From the NCBI RefSeq assembly GCF_050624435.1, contig NC_134540.1, forward strand, positions 106,979,739 through 107,043,738: 64,000 bases of DNA. Direction: 5' to 3'. Below are positions 36,701-51,700 of this stretch, piece after piece. The number at the start of each line of letters is the position of its first letter. Within the stretch, counting starts at the first letter, position 1. Source of the stretch: Tenrec ecaudatus. Taxonomy: Eukaryota; Chordata; Mammalia; Afrosoricida; Tenrecidae. The notes beneath the pieces are model-generated. The model ran no database searches, was not told the DNA's origin, and saw only the letters and a program-made list of their open reading frames with translations. The position numbers and the translations under genes were made by a program.

Positions 36701-39700
36701 ATGCCCCACTATAATACAAATTCATAATGCTTCAATTATAGGCATTAAGTATAGAAGGTAAGACTATCCAAGAAACACATGAATGCAACCACCACACTGA
36801 GTAAACACTTTATATAGACACCGTAATTGAGATTGACCTGATCCATTGCCCGCTAGAGAATTCCAAACTCTTCATCATAGGAGCTACATATCAGGACTTC
36901 AGGAATAAGAACTTATGGGTCATTTTCCTACTAACAGGCATTCCGGCTACTTATTATCATTATTTTAGTTCGTTATTAAAAACTTTGTAATGTGGAACGG
37001 TTTGACCACATGCTTTCTCTAAGATGGACATCAGACGTAAAAATGTGGGACAAAGAGGCTCCTACATACGTTTTACAGAATGTATTCCTAAATGCTTCTA
37101 AATAATTTAATTAGTAGTTATGAAACACAAAGATAATGTATTGAGAAGTCACAAAATCAAATTCTGGTAAAAAGCACATCACTTACCAACATCTGGCAAG
37201 CAGTTGATTTTTCTTCCAGTCCTGCAGTTTTAATACCAAAACTCTGCTGATCGCCAAGATTCACAAACTCCCACCCATCGTCATCACTCATACTCTCCAT
37301 GTCCTGGGCTAGGGACAGCAAAGACGGGATGCGTGTTACAGACATTAAAGAGGGAAATTGTCCAGCTGGCATGCTTATGTTCCCATAGAGATACCTACTA
37401 TCTAACAGAGCGACTTCAGGCTTAATTGAAGCTGTCTTCATCAAAGGTCCCATAACCACAGGAAGGTACTGCTGAAACTCTTTCCCAAGGATTTTGCACA
37501 TTCTGGCCCAGGCTGAGATCATGTAAGAGATCTAGAAAGAAAAAGTTCAATGAAAAAAAGAGAAAGAATATGTCCCTATTTCACAAAGTCTTATTGACAT
37601 ATACACTCATGTTACTTTAACCAGTAAGTGCACCTGTTCATGTTCCTCGACTTACAATGTTCAGAAGAATGAAATCACAATAGATTATTTTGGAATACTA
37701 CGGGATGACGAGGCAAAAAAGAGAAAGACCAAAGTCTTGCCTCATTTTTTTTAAAAAAAACTTTCAAGTCATTAGTTTCTCTGTCAGCACCTGAATCAAC
37801 TACATGAAACCCAGGTAAGTCTGTCAGTTCCTGGACAGAGATTTTCAAATTTTTTGTCTTTGGATCCCTATTACCCAGGATTCCATTCGTTAAACAACAC
37901 CCAAGAAACACTACACTCCTTTCTCTCCTTTTACCATCCTCTTTCAAGGTTACCGACGCCTCCTCTCTACGATGAGCAGCTTGATTTGTAGTCACATGAA
38001 CCATCTTCCCCCATCATGCACAACGAAACGAGCTGTGCATGGTTTTTATACTCTATTCCATCCTGCTCACTCTCTTTACCCACTGCAGCGATGGTAAACA
38101 ATGATCATGTGGCACTGGATTGGGACGAGAGTCGGGAGTTCTATCCCACCACTGGCTCCTGGTGGGGCAGGTGAGGCCCCTGCTTCTGTAAAGCTCCACA
38201 CAACCCTGGGAGCCCTACATAGGGGTTGCTAGGAGGTCAAACGAACTCAGTGGCAGTGAGCTGGGTAGGTGTAAAATAAAAACGTGATTCTATAATAACT
38301 TATTGAGTGCCTGCAATGACAGGATTCGGGAAAGCTAGAGATTATGACAGACATCCATGATGCTATTACAAGCAATGTTATCAGTGTCTACCAGAGACTT
38401 TCAAAATCAGTAATGGTAACGACATACTGTCTAGATTTCAAAGATGTTCAGATGATAAGAGCATTTCTAACATGAAATAGGACAGGGAGTGGAAGAGAGA
38501 ACTCAAAGATTCCAGTTTGGGCACAAGTGAAGATGGGACCATCATATTCTGTATTTCTTCTCTTTTGATAGAGGAGGGAGGCCAACCAAGTTGCAGTCAA
38601 TGGGTCTGGCCACATCCAGAGACGCTCAGTGATGGTTGGAGACACAACTCTTGGAATTCTGAAGTCATGACTGTGGATGACACAGTTTAAGAAGACTGAG
38701 AAGGCACGTGGCCTTAAGGCAGAGGCTTCAGAGGACGAGAGTTGAAAAAAACAGAGTAAAGAGTAGAAACAGCACGGGCTGAGAAAAGCGGCATGAGAAC
38801 TAGAAGGACAACCAGGGCAGGTGTTTGGGACATCCCTGTTTGATATCATTCAGAAACCTACATAGTCCTGTGTGATTGTTTGTTTGGAGCACATTTAGGC
38901 ACGTGATGGGAAACTCACAGGCGGATGGGCGGACAACAGGCTCAAGCCACTTTACCTGCGGGTCATCGTCGTCCATGTCACTGAAGTCTGTCTGGGTCTT
39001 CAACAGCAACTGCATCACATCAGATGCATCTTGCATGAACTAAAAGAAAATGGGAATATTTTCATTGCCAATATTACTTTTGTGTGTAAGAGAAAAGAGC
39101 CATGTCACCACTCCTTAGTTCTGTCTCTTATTTAGTCACAAAGCTTTCAAAAGGAACACAAAGAAAAAAATAAGACACACATAAAGCTAATATTTTCCCC
39201 ACATGGACCACAAACTCACAGATAAAACTAATCTATTAAAAATTTCTAATCTACACTGCAATGGATTTCATGTTCTTCTAGAAAAATATTGGCAGAGTTC
39301 TGTGTTCCACAAAGACAAGCTGAAGCACCAACGTAAGACTGACCCTGGCTTTGGAGACCAGACAGGGAAGTTCCGCCTGATAGGTCTCAGGGCTGGGATG
39401 AGAGGGACGTCTTTTGGTTTGGGTTTGCTTTGACAACTGAGATGGTACCCAGGAAGAAAAATCCTTACCACCCAGTGGTTCTTGCTAATTATTTTCTCAA
39501 GAGTTGCTTGAATATACGTTTTTCTCTTAGGACACACCTGATGTTTTCTGGATTAAGCAGAAAAGAATTGGCAAGCTCCTGAGCAAATATTTACACAGGT
39601 CAACATTAAGCCCATACAGGCTCTAGGTCACCCAGTAGGTAGATGACATGTGGTAGGAGAGCTTTTCAAAAACACAACTGAGCTGAGAGGACACCTTAAT

Positions 39701-42700
39701 ACTGATGGCAAGTAAGGAGGAAAGGTAATTATTTATGTATACAGTTGGGAGTAACATGTGAGTAGGGAGCTGATGAAGGAAAAATTATGCTCCACAAATC
39801 ACACAATTTCAAGGAGCGACACACCACTTACCTTTTCTTTCCCCACAGCCAGCCCAATGAGGCTGATGCATTCGATAGTTTTCCCTCTCAGAAGTCTGAG
39901 TTCCTTTTGAACGGCATTCTCAACAATGTGTTTCAGTGAGGGCATAAAAATGTCGTAGTAAGGGACAAACTTTTCTTCTGCAGTATCTGCAACCGAGGCA
40001 ATGGATGTCACAACTTGTTCCAACACTAACTTGGTGCCTTTCTGAATCAACTAGAAAGAAGACAAATAGAATAAATCACTCGAGTGAAAAATGGGAAGAA
40101 ATATTCATTTCTGAAGCAATGGTAGTATCTGAGGCAGTGTAACCTGCCGCTCAGTACAACGATCACACTAGACGTGAGCTAACCCCGCACAGTCCCTATA
40201 CGCTCTTCTAGAATAGCAAACCAAGATCACCGCCCCCCTCCCCCCGAAGCCCAAGAGGAAAGACTGTAAGTTCTAGAACAGATCTCTATTAAAGTGATTG
40301 GTGTGAAACTGTTTAGAAGTCGGATTTCTTTCTTCTGTTAAGTGTTGCTCCTTCATTTTTTTTTAACTTCAAAGTATAGTTCTGAGCAGTTCCTTACCTG
40401 TCCCCTAAATGTGTCCTTCTGTCAAGCTCAATGTTTTAACTCTTACCCATATTTTACTCACACGGTCCCTGCTTTGCAGACACACTGGGCTCACTCTGGC
40501 TACACCACCGTTCCCATGCCCACACACGTCATCTAGCTACTCTTTTCAAACGGCACCTCTCAAACTATCGAGTGTCTTACACTGAGGTAGCCAACCTTTA
40601 TTTAAAAATCTTTACAAATTTAAAGTAAACAGGAACTTCCTTTCCCAGCACCTCTATTTCCGTTACTCAGGACAGATTGGCAAGTATTTTCACCCCTTCT
40701 TAGTTCATTTTTAAAAATCAAACTGGCAGGAAAAGAAGTGACTATTTTCTGTAAAATGTCTTCTAAAACCACTTTTACTCAGCCCCACTATTGCCAGCAA
40801 AAGCCCTGGACAGTGACCATATGAGAGTCCACAGAGAAAGCAATAAAGGTAACGGAGCATTTCCTCGAACTTTTGGAAGCCCTCTCACAGATGGCTACGC
40901 CCCGGCAGCCTTCTGCTACTGTGCATGCTCCACACAAGGCTCCAGGGGAATCTCCTACCACAGTATTTCCCATGCCACTTAAAAACACAACAAAACCCAA
41001 ATGATATTTCAAAATTTAAACAAATCAGTTAAATAATTGCTGTCTTAATCTTTAAGCAATCATATACTAATGTTATCTCATATTTCATTTTTCCCAATTC
41101 CAGAAACTAGGCCATGCTCTTAGCCAGCCTATATCCTCTACTCAGAATGCGATGGGATTCCATCTGACTCTAGCCTTTCTATTCTCCATGGCCACCCTCA
41201 TGTCTTTCATTCAACAGTCTCATTACGAAACAGACTGGAGCACTTACCTCTTGAAGTTTAAGTACCATGATAGAATGCAGATGCTTCACCAAATTATCTA
41301 GATAGGGGATCAATAGTGACTTGGGGCAGTCTTCAGTAAAATTAATGAGGGCGGCTGCAGCATGGGCCTGCACACGTTGATTGCCTTGGTCTTCCATAGT
41401 CTGCAGCAGAGCTGCTATTACCTGGAAAACAAAACCAGACATCCAGATTTTGAAATGCCCACCCCACCAACATCTTAAAAGCCCGACTGTCGCTGAAGGA
41501 CTTGGTACTTGCCTTTTCATGGAATTTCTTCTGGAAGCCAGGTGCAAAATCTGTAGCCATCTGTCCGACAGCATTACAGGCTGCATACCTTACTCTTGGA
41601 TGCTGGAATAGATTTCTGTGTATTAATAAAGGCCATGTCCCCATAGGATTTGTGGCAATAATTATGAATCACATAGGAACTGGTACTTACAGGATCCTGA
41701 AGAAAAAGCAAAACAAAATTTACTATCTCATTTAGAATTCCTTCCATTTGCTGGTGGCACCCTTCGCCAATGGCAGATAAGGCCATCAACCCTGCGTGCC
41801 GATATTTCCAGTCAGCTAGAGAAAAGCACACATATATGAATAGCAGCTAGAGGACATTTCTTTCTGTAAAATAAAAAGAATTTGTTAAGCACATGTATTA
41901 CGTAGAATACGGATGTTTGCAAGTGCCTCACCAGATTATTCCACCCTAACAGCTAGAGTGCTGATGTCACGCCAGCACACCCAGCCCAAAGGTTAAGAGG
42001 CAACATGGAAGGTCAAAGCTCACCAGTGTTCATGATCATTATAAATGTTCTAAATTGATCTACAAACAGTATCTACCACGACAACAGTATCTACATCGTT
42101 CGCAGTGGCTCCAACAAATTGGAGAAATGGACAGAATGAACAAATGCCACTGGTGACAGCCAAGTAATTAACCCCAGATTCACGTCAAGATACTTGGTTC
42201 ATCTGTGCCACATACTGCCGTGCATAGAGAATATGGAGCTACTTGGTTTAGCTTTTGTGAAATAAAAAGGTGCTGCTTGTAAAGACTGAATAACATTATA
42301 GAAGACAACTGATGAACCACAACTAGTCTAATGTCAATGCCATCTGCTCTTCAGTTAATGGATTTACTGCACTGCTTCCCCTAGGTTGCTCTGATGAGCT
42401 TGCAGAACACAGCAGAAAGCAAGGCACAGCGGGTCACAGTCATGCTACAACACTTGTTCTTCTCACTCTCATCCTGAGGGAGCAAAGAACCTTCTCAGAG
42501 ATGACCAGCGTGAAACCCAAGAGACGACAGGAGAATCCAGATGTTCAGATGAGGCAGCAACACTATCTGTACAAGTGCTACAGCTGTCACTGTTCTCATG
42601 ACCTGTTTTGATGTGACGAAATAGTTGATTCCTAAATATGTAGTAATCTACTGTCATTTTTAGATACATATTCCAAATTTTCCTCCTTCTTAATTTCTAA

Positions 42701-45700
42701 TGTAACCAGAGCTGTAAGAGTCCCCGATAAAATGATTAAAAAAGAGTAGCTGAAAGTTTGTGTTCAATATTAAAATGTTTTGATAAAGATTTATAATTGA
42801 TAAATTATTCAATGGATCATTATGCGAAAATTTACCAGCTGAGAAACAATGACCCCAGAAACTGATACAGCCCTTTGCTTACTGGACCTAGTAATGTTCA
42901 TTATTTTTAATAAAAGTACATGTTTTTAATTAAGAGTGGTTTATGTAGACATATGTTCTCTTTTAGAGTCAAAGAGATTACATGGGGCAAAAACTAGAAT
43001 ATTGCAGGTAATATGATATTAATTACTATAAAATTTCACACAATGTATGTATTTTCTGCCATTGCTAAAGCACTTTTTATATACATTAAATTAATCCCTT
43101 GTGCTTAACCATCAATTCTGGTTGTAGAGCAAACACAGTTTTCTTAATTCACAGGCTAGGTAATCAAGGGAAAGATTTGCTCAAATTCATACACTGAATA
43201 ATAAAAAAACCTTACATTGAGAATTGATGGCCATTTATAAAAAGTCTTCTGCAAACCATGAAGCATGTTGTAGAAGGAACTTAAAACTGAATTCATCAAC
43301 TGCCAATCAGCACGCAGCACTACACCAGAGTCTATTGGAAAGCAGGGTGAGCCAATGGACAGAGGCTGACAGCTGGTGGGTCTTGTACAGCTGTCAAGTC
43401 TCGACTTAGGGGCAATACCTAGTGTTTCTGAAACAGAAAGTCTACGGGGCAATCAGCCTTATCTTTCTCTTTGGACCGGCTGGTGGACCTGAACCGCCAG
43501 CTTTGCAGTCAACAGTACACCAGAACTGCCTTGTAGCTCTTGCAGATGAGGCGAGACTTAAGAGTCTATTATCTTTGGGAAAAGACCTTTAAAACACTTA
43601 GGGGTAAGAAGAAACCGTTAAAAAAAAACAAAAAACCCCACGCCTTTTCATCAAAAATAAGGATCTTAAAGGATTAAGAAGGAACTAGGATAAATCCTAC
43701 GAATCACGGTTATGAATAATCACGTTGCTCCAAAGTTGGCTGTCCGCTATCCATTAAATAACTTCATGATCCTAGCTCAATGGCTGGACCTGCTTCAGGT
43801 TTGTTTCCAGATATTGACTCGCGCTGTAAGTATTCACACCTATAAGCTTGGATTTCTGTGAAGTTTACATCAGTACTATCTAGAATAATGATAATACATT
43901 AACATTTAGTGGGAGTCATGAAAAGCTACGAGGCCCTTAAAAACACACCATGTGTGTGGTAGGAAATACACAACGGAGTAAAAGCTTTCCATAGATGTGG
44001 TTTATTTGCGTGGTACATTTATACCGTATAAATGCATATATGATACCAGAGGAAAGTCTCAATGAATTGCCAACAATATTCAAAACATTTTAATATTGAA
44101 CACAGAAATTTTCAGCTACTCATTTTTAAAAATCATTTTATTGGGGGCTCTTACAGCTCTTATAACAAAGTATAAATCTTTGAAGGGCATCAGTTTATAG
44201 ACTACTGCATTTGGACTTGAAAATAGTAACCTTGCAAACAGAACACAAATAAAATATGTATCTATCAGCAACTTTTGATACTGACAAAGTTACAGGCATA
44301 AAGGGTAGCAATTTACTAGACAAATATTGCTTAAAATACAGAATGACTTCTATTCTGAAAACCGGGATACTGTATTAGATTCTATATATTAAAAAAATTA
44401 AAACAAAAAAAGAGAATCAAGTATGTTAATATTACATAAGGAGTCAGAGGGAGGTATCTTAATAAAATAAAAATGTAAATATTTTAGATTAGAAAGTCAA
44501 TCTAAAGTTTCCTGGATCTTTTCTATACACTGAAGTCAAACCTAGGTATGGAAAATTGATTATTAGTACTAGGGAGGATTCAGAAAGCCTTATTCCATTC
44601 TTCTAGCATTTGCAGGGTAAACGTAACTTACGATTCTGGAGCATCTGCATAATGTGTTCCTTGATCATTGGGAGAACAAGTTTTCCACCGAGCCCACAAG
44701 CCATCCGGTCTAAAGCACTCTCACCAGCAACTGCATTGCTAGACAAACAAAATGTGGCACTAACCTATTTTAACTTTCAACAACACACAAACATTATTAA
44801 ACATGGTATCAAACTAAATTTGGGGGAAAATGTATAGATCAGGTAGTCTTTCAAAAAATGTGGTTTTGAAGTTGTGAGGTATTATTAACTCTAGTTAATC
44901 TCCCAACCCTTTCCAAGGCCCTTATATGCTTCCCTATCCTCAGGTTCTGGATCCCTGGATTCACCCAACTTAGACCAAGGGCGTGGGGGCTACAGTCAAA
45001 TCCTAAGGAGCAGGCTCACTCTGCCCGAAAGGGTCCCTTATGAGTCAAAATTGACTTGATGGCAGAAGTGGGCGACTGTTAACAATGAATGAGGCATCTT
45101 TGTAACCTCCTATCTGTTACAGAACAGGAAATATTCACTGGAATATCTTCATTTTAAGTAGGATGGTAGCATAGCATACTGAGAAGAGTGAGCTGTATTA
45201 AGATGTTATGTAACCACAGCCAAATCAATCCTCACGCTCTACTTCCGTACTCTATATGCATAGTGTGCTTACAGCAACACTGACAATGAAAATAACAGCG
45301 GGGACCTTACCCTCCACATGCATGCATATGTAGATCACCCTTACTACACAGCAAACAAGAGGGTTTAGTTTAATTTCCCATAGGAACCAGTACTTTCTAA
45401 GGTCTTAAGTCTAAACAAATATGACTTTGCCACCACTGTATCCTCCTATCCTAAAGTTAAAGTATATTATTATGCTGGTAAACTATGGTATTGTGCTGGG
45501 AATTTTGCTGAAATAACTATTCTAAGTGAGGAATATACAGAAAGGTTTTTATCTTAATAATGGTTCTTCATATTTATCTTAAGACTTTTAGACTAAAAAT
45601 CTTAAAGAAATTTGGGGTTAAGCCTAGACACAAACGGTAACTTCTATTTGCTACATTTATGCCAGTTTTTTTCTAGAGATAAAACATTCTCTGTTGCCCT

Positions 45701-48700
45701 GGGTATCTTTCCTAATGATAAAACATAGTTTTATGTATTACCTACTTACCATAAATGTATGCTATAATTTTTATTAAATGTATGCAAATTTTACTAATAC
45801 ATGCTATGCTTAAGAAATAAAATACAATAAAAAAATCTATACAGAAATGCATGAATAGAAGGTTAAACTTAGTTTAACTTAGGTATGAAGAATGCACTAG
45901 TGGACAGGGACGGGGAAAAACACACCCAAACTCTCCTTTGCACCCAACAGAAGAGAAATACCTGTCAAAGTCGTCATCTTCTAGTTCATCAGCGTTTGCC
46001 CAGTCCTCATCCTCTTCCAGATCAACCATCATGGCTAACATCTGAGGAACTAAATTAAATGGTTACTTCATTATTTTGTTAACATCACCATTTACAAACA
46101 AAAAAGATGATTTAGACAAGAACACCCCAAAACAAAAAACCACACACGTACTGTTTGGTGCTGTCCAGTTGGTTCTAACCCAGAGTGACCACATACACCA
46201 AAGAATAAAACACTGCCCAGTCCTGTGCCAGACTCACAATTTGGCTGTCAATTCATCTCACTAAGGGGCTTCCTTTGTCACTATTTTACCAAGCATGATG
46301 TACTTCTCCCGGAACTGGCCCCTTCTGATGCCACATCCAAAGTCAGTTAGACAACTGCTGACATCTGCTTCCAAGGAGGATTTTGGCTCTTCTTACAGAT
46401 AGATGTTTGTTCTTTTGACATTCCATAGCACACTCAATATTCTTTACAAATACCATTGTCCAAAAGCATCAATTCTTTGTTCTCCCCGAATCACTGGATT
46501 TTTAATGTATCACTTTACTGGGAGCTCTAACAGAGATCCCAACCTTCCACAGTTCAATCACATCAAGCAGTAGAGTACAACTGCCACAACAAGCAGTTTC
46601 AAAACATGTTCTGGTTTCTTGAAATACCTCCCCCACCTTATCACTTAGGAACCCATATTATTGTATTTCCTATAACAGTTCCCCCCACCCCATATCTTAC
46701 ATAACCCAGTAGATCCATATGGTTTTTATTAGCTTTACCTCATTAAGCAGGTTAATTTGCATATGTTAATTTACATATTTAAGTCTTCAGGTATATGAAA
46801 GTCATGATAGATAATCCTTTAGGAACAGTATCATGAGAAATGGTTCCCTGAGGGTATGGGAAGAGAGGCAGAGGGCACAGGGCAGTGATAGCTGTCTGCG
46901 TACGACGGTCCGTTTTTGGCATGTAAAGGGGAAGAAAATACAGCAGTCGTTTGGGACAGGGCCGTCTTACTCCTCAAAGGAGCACCTCTTGCTTTCTAAT
47001 ACTTTTGCAACCTTGGACGTCACCCACCGCAGTATATGTTGTTGGGTTTCTTAATTGCTGTTTTCATGACAACTACAATTTTTCCCCCATTTTCACAACA
47101 AATTCTTAACAACATCACACAAGCTGAGAATCCCACAATACTTAATTGTGCTCATGTGGAACCAGAACAATGATTCATCTTCGTAGCTGTTTCTTCTCGC
47201 TCCGAGTTGTGTCACACCAGCAAATGCAAGTCCTGAGCGCTTCACTTGGTCTTTGCACTTCGAGGAGCCAACAACGCTCCCCTAGCCTTACTTCTGAGTC
47301 CTTGGGAGAGAGATGAGGCTGTTTGCTCCTTAAGTCTCAGGAACCCTACGCAGCGTCCCTGTGCGTCGAAACTGGTTAAATGGAACCTTGGTGGCACCTT
47401 GGCTAAGTACTCTGCTAACGAAAGGGTCAGGGGTCCACTGCTTGAACATGCAAATTACCGTCAAGAACGCGTACTCACTAGTCTGTGCAATGATGTTGGT
47501 ATGTTTCCTTAACATGGCAGCTGCAGTCTCAGAGAGGGTCACAATCACTTCAAGGGCAAGTTGCCGTTGCATATTGTTGAGGTTAGTGTCTCCACATAAC
47601 TACCAAGAGAAGCATGCAGACATATACATGGGATGATAAAGATGCTTCACTAAAAACAGCAAACAGAACACCTATCAGGAGGCGCTCCTTTACCTTCAGG
47701 CTTAGCTGCAGAGTTGCTTCTAAATGAGGACGCAGATACTTCGGAACAGTATCGGCGATCTCCACCAGGGATTTTAGGACCGAGTCATCATTCTGGTAGC
47801 ACGAGTCATTCACAGCCTGCACAGGATGAAACAGAAGCAACTAGTCTGCTACAGCTGCCCCCAAGGTGCTCAAGGGCCCACTGCGATGTCTCATTAGTCA
47901 AAACATTTTAAAGAGCTAGACGGAATTTTAAGCTGAATAATTTAGCAATCTACAGTATGCAAATGTTCCAGCCATCTTTTCTTTCAACTAATGTTAAGAA
48001 AAAACACACAAAAATAAAGATGGCGATTTTAAACTGTAAGTGGTGAAATAAAAACCAGAGCAAAGCTTAGGGAATTCTTTTGCACAACTCTAGGGAAACC
48101 TTTTCCTTCACCCATTCTATCTTATACACTGGTCAATACCAAATACTAAAACGGATTCCGTGTGCTCATTACCAATTTTCTCTCTCAGCAATATTAAATT
48201 TGGCCACTATGGTATACAGTGTGCATCCATTTATCTACCACTGCTTACAGACAAGACACACATTTGTTCTGGATAAAACTTTCACTCATATTATTAATAT
48301 TATCTAAAAATCCTGAGAAATAGTCCCTGCTGTCAGAATTGAAACTCAAGATTTGAGGAACTCACGCAACAGCATGGACCCAAGGTGGAGTCAACTATTA
48401 TGGACCTTCTAGCCGTAACTCCCTCTGTGACGCATTTACCATTCTGGACGATGTGCCTGTGGCTATGACCGCATTCAAGGAGCTGGTTCTCTCTTCCCAG
48501 GACTAGGGTGGGGGCTCAGGTCAGATATTAACATTAGTAGCAGGTGTGAACCAAGCCAGGCCCTTTTGTTTCCTTGGAGGTGTCTTTAAACTCTACTACA
48601 GGGTGTGACTCAGGACATCAACCTGCATTTTCTTTGGGGCTATGGTCTGCTGAGACAACCACACCTACATCAAAGAGTCGGCTGGGACACAGTGAGAAAT

Positions 48701-51700
48701 CTGAGGGCCGTTGGGCAAGCAGTGGCTTCTAAAACCAGATGTATCAAAGAGTATAGAGTAGAGACGCAGTGCTGGACTCTAGGGGGACTTCTCACCTGGC
48801 CTGTGCAACTGTGGGACAGAGCACGCCAGGGGCAAGATGGCTGAGAGGGAGCACTAGACCCTTGGCTGCTGGATGGGGAGTGGACCTGCCATAGACCAAC
48901 AATTGTATGCCTACCACGTGCTGACCCTGACTGTGGTAACTTATTAGCCCTCTTAAAGGTGAGCAGTCACTGTTGGTAGACAGGAGTGGAGTGTGGCATC
49001 CTGTCTGATGGCTGCCTCTTGACAACAAAGCAGGCAGGGGGTCAGATGTGCCCAGCTCCAATGGCCATTTACCACAGGAACAGATCATGTTTTGTCCCGC
49101 ACCTAAAATAGCCTTTCAAGTTGACAGCAAGGTGAGAAGTTTCTAAGAAGTTCTGCTCATTTCTTTTTAGCATCTCTTAGGAACCTTCAATTTTAGTTCC
49201 TCTAAGTTGTTTCTAACCCAGGGGCCCTTCAACATGGGTGCTACTTGATTTTAACAATTACAGGGTGAACAATGAACAGCAATTCCAGATTCTGCATAGT
49301 CCTGCACCACCTATGACCACTACTGCGGGACATGTGTAAAATGATTGCCTGGTTACATGTCTGCTCCCAGGTGCCCCCACCCCAATGTAACTAATAGTGA
49401 AGAATCAATGTATATTATGTCTTGTCCAGAACATGACCATTCCAGAAAACCACACTGCCAACAGCTAGTGTCTCTATGGCTTAACGTGACAACGACACAT
49501 TTTTATTAGCCCACATAGAATTGTTATCAATCACATAAAACCACTTAGCCCACATACCTGTCAGGCAATATTAAGGAAATGCATATCATTTATTTCTTTT
49601 GTATTAACATTACATACTGACATCAAAAGAAAAAGAAAACTGTACATGCAGATGGGAGCAAGATGGGAGATATAGTCTCAGAAACTCAGGGAGGCAGTCC
49701 TACCCTTTCTTAGAAGAGGGTTACCCTCCCCCTCAAAAAAATAATTTCAAAGGACAGCATTGAATCTGCAGCTCCGGGAAAGGGACATATCTGATGGGAG
49801 CACAAGGGAGCAGATGAAGGAAAAGGAAAGAGTGGAGCACATCTTGGCCCACCACGACTTGAGGATGATGTTCCGATTAGAGCAGCCAGTCCACAGAAGA
49901 CCACGTGACTGGCCCCACTATGAGACATGATGTCCCTCACTGACCTATAGCCCTACAGGGGACAATATCAGAGATAGTGTGGAATTGTACCTGATCTGAT
50001 CCCACCACACCGAGGCAAAACACTAAGGGGGTGCAACAGAACAGCAGGGAATGGAGCAGTGAGGTCCCCAGGGAATGGTGAAGATGGACTTTGGGGCCAG
50101 GGCATGGTGCCCCCACAGACTGGACTGGAAAACACTCCTAAAGGCCAACAAACGATCCTTGAACTAACTACAAGCCTTACTTCCTTGTGTTTTTTGTTGT
50201 TGTATATGGTGCTTGATTTTGCTGTCTTGTTTTTGTGCATGTTATTATCTGGGCAGGTCTGTCTAAGTAAGATAGGCTGGTGGAGAAAACAACGGGACCG
50301 ACAGTTTCGTGGGTACATGGGACAGGAGAAGGTGGGGGGGAAAGTAGTGATGTTAACAAACCCAGGACAAGGGAACAACAAGTGATCCGAACCGTGGTGA
50401 GGAGGGTGTGGGAGGCCTGGTTGAACATGAGCATGATAGTAGGACAGGAGGAAAGCCAAAGGAAATAGAGGAAAGAGCTGGGAGGCAAAGGATATTTATA
50501 GAGGTCTAGATAAAGACATGTACATATGCAAATATATTTATATATGAGGATGGGGAAATAGATCTATGTGCATATATTTATAGGTTTAGTATTAAGATAG
50601 CAGCAGAAGGACATTGGGCCTCTACTCAAGTACTCCCCTCAATGCAAGAATGCTTTCTTCTATTAAATTGGCATTCTATGATGCTCACCTTCCCAACACA
50701 ACCGCTGAAGACAAAGTGGGTGAATAAGCAAATGTGGTGAAGAAAGCTGATGGTGTCCGGCTAGCAAAAGATATAGCACCTGGGGTCTTAAAGGCTTGCA
50801 GGTAAACAAGCAGCCATCTAGCTCTGAAGCAACAAGACCCACATGGAAGAAGCACACCAGTCTGTGCGATAACGAGGTGCCGAAGGGATCAGTTATCAGG
50901 CATCATCAGAACAAAAAATCTTACCATAGTGCATAAGGTGGGAAAGTACAGAGGAGCTTACAGGGGGAGACGAGATAGTCAAGGTGTGATGTAGCACCAA
51001 TGAAGAATACAGCTCTCCTCCAGTTCCTAAATGCTTCCTCTCCCCCACTATCATGATCCAAATTCTATCTTACAAATCTGGCTAGACCAGAAGATGTACA
51101 ATGGTACAGATAGGAACTGGAAACACAGGGAATCCAGGGTGGATGATCCCTTTAGGACCAGTGGTGAGAGTGGCAATACTGGGAGGGTAGAGGGAGGGTG
51201 GGTTGGAAAGAGGGAACTGATTACAATGTTCTATATATAACCTCCTCCCTGGGGGACGGACAACAGAAAAGTGGGTTTAGGGTGACGTGGGACAGGGCAG
51301 GATATGACAAAATAATTTATAAATTATCAAGGGCTCATGAGGGAGAGAAAAATGAGGACCTGATGCCAAGGGCTTAAGTGGAGAGCAAATGCTTTGAAAA
51401 TGATGAGGGCCATGAATGTACAAATATGCTTTACATAACTGATGTATGTATGGATTGTGATAAGCATTGTATGTGCCCCTAATAAAACGATTAAAAAAAA
51501 AGAGGGTTGTCATGAGTTGGAATCGACTCATTGGCAGTTTAGTTTTTGAATACCCACAGGCACTGCCATGGAGAGGATTCTGACTCACAGAAACACTGCA
51601 GGGCAGAGTAGAATTGTTTACAGGGCTTCTGAGTTTGTATCTCTTTATGGGGGCAGAACATCTTTCTCCACCATTTCCACAGTACATGGGAAATTACCAA

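Noticed and set aside
41505-41508. GT donor four bases after the GC donor in IPO5
   Set aside because: Using it would add four bases and shift the frame of all downstream exons.
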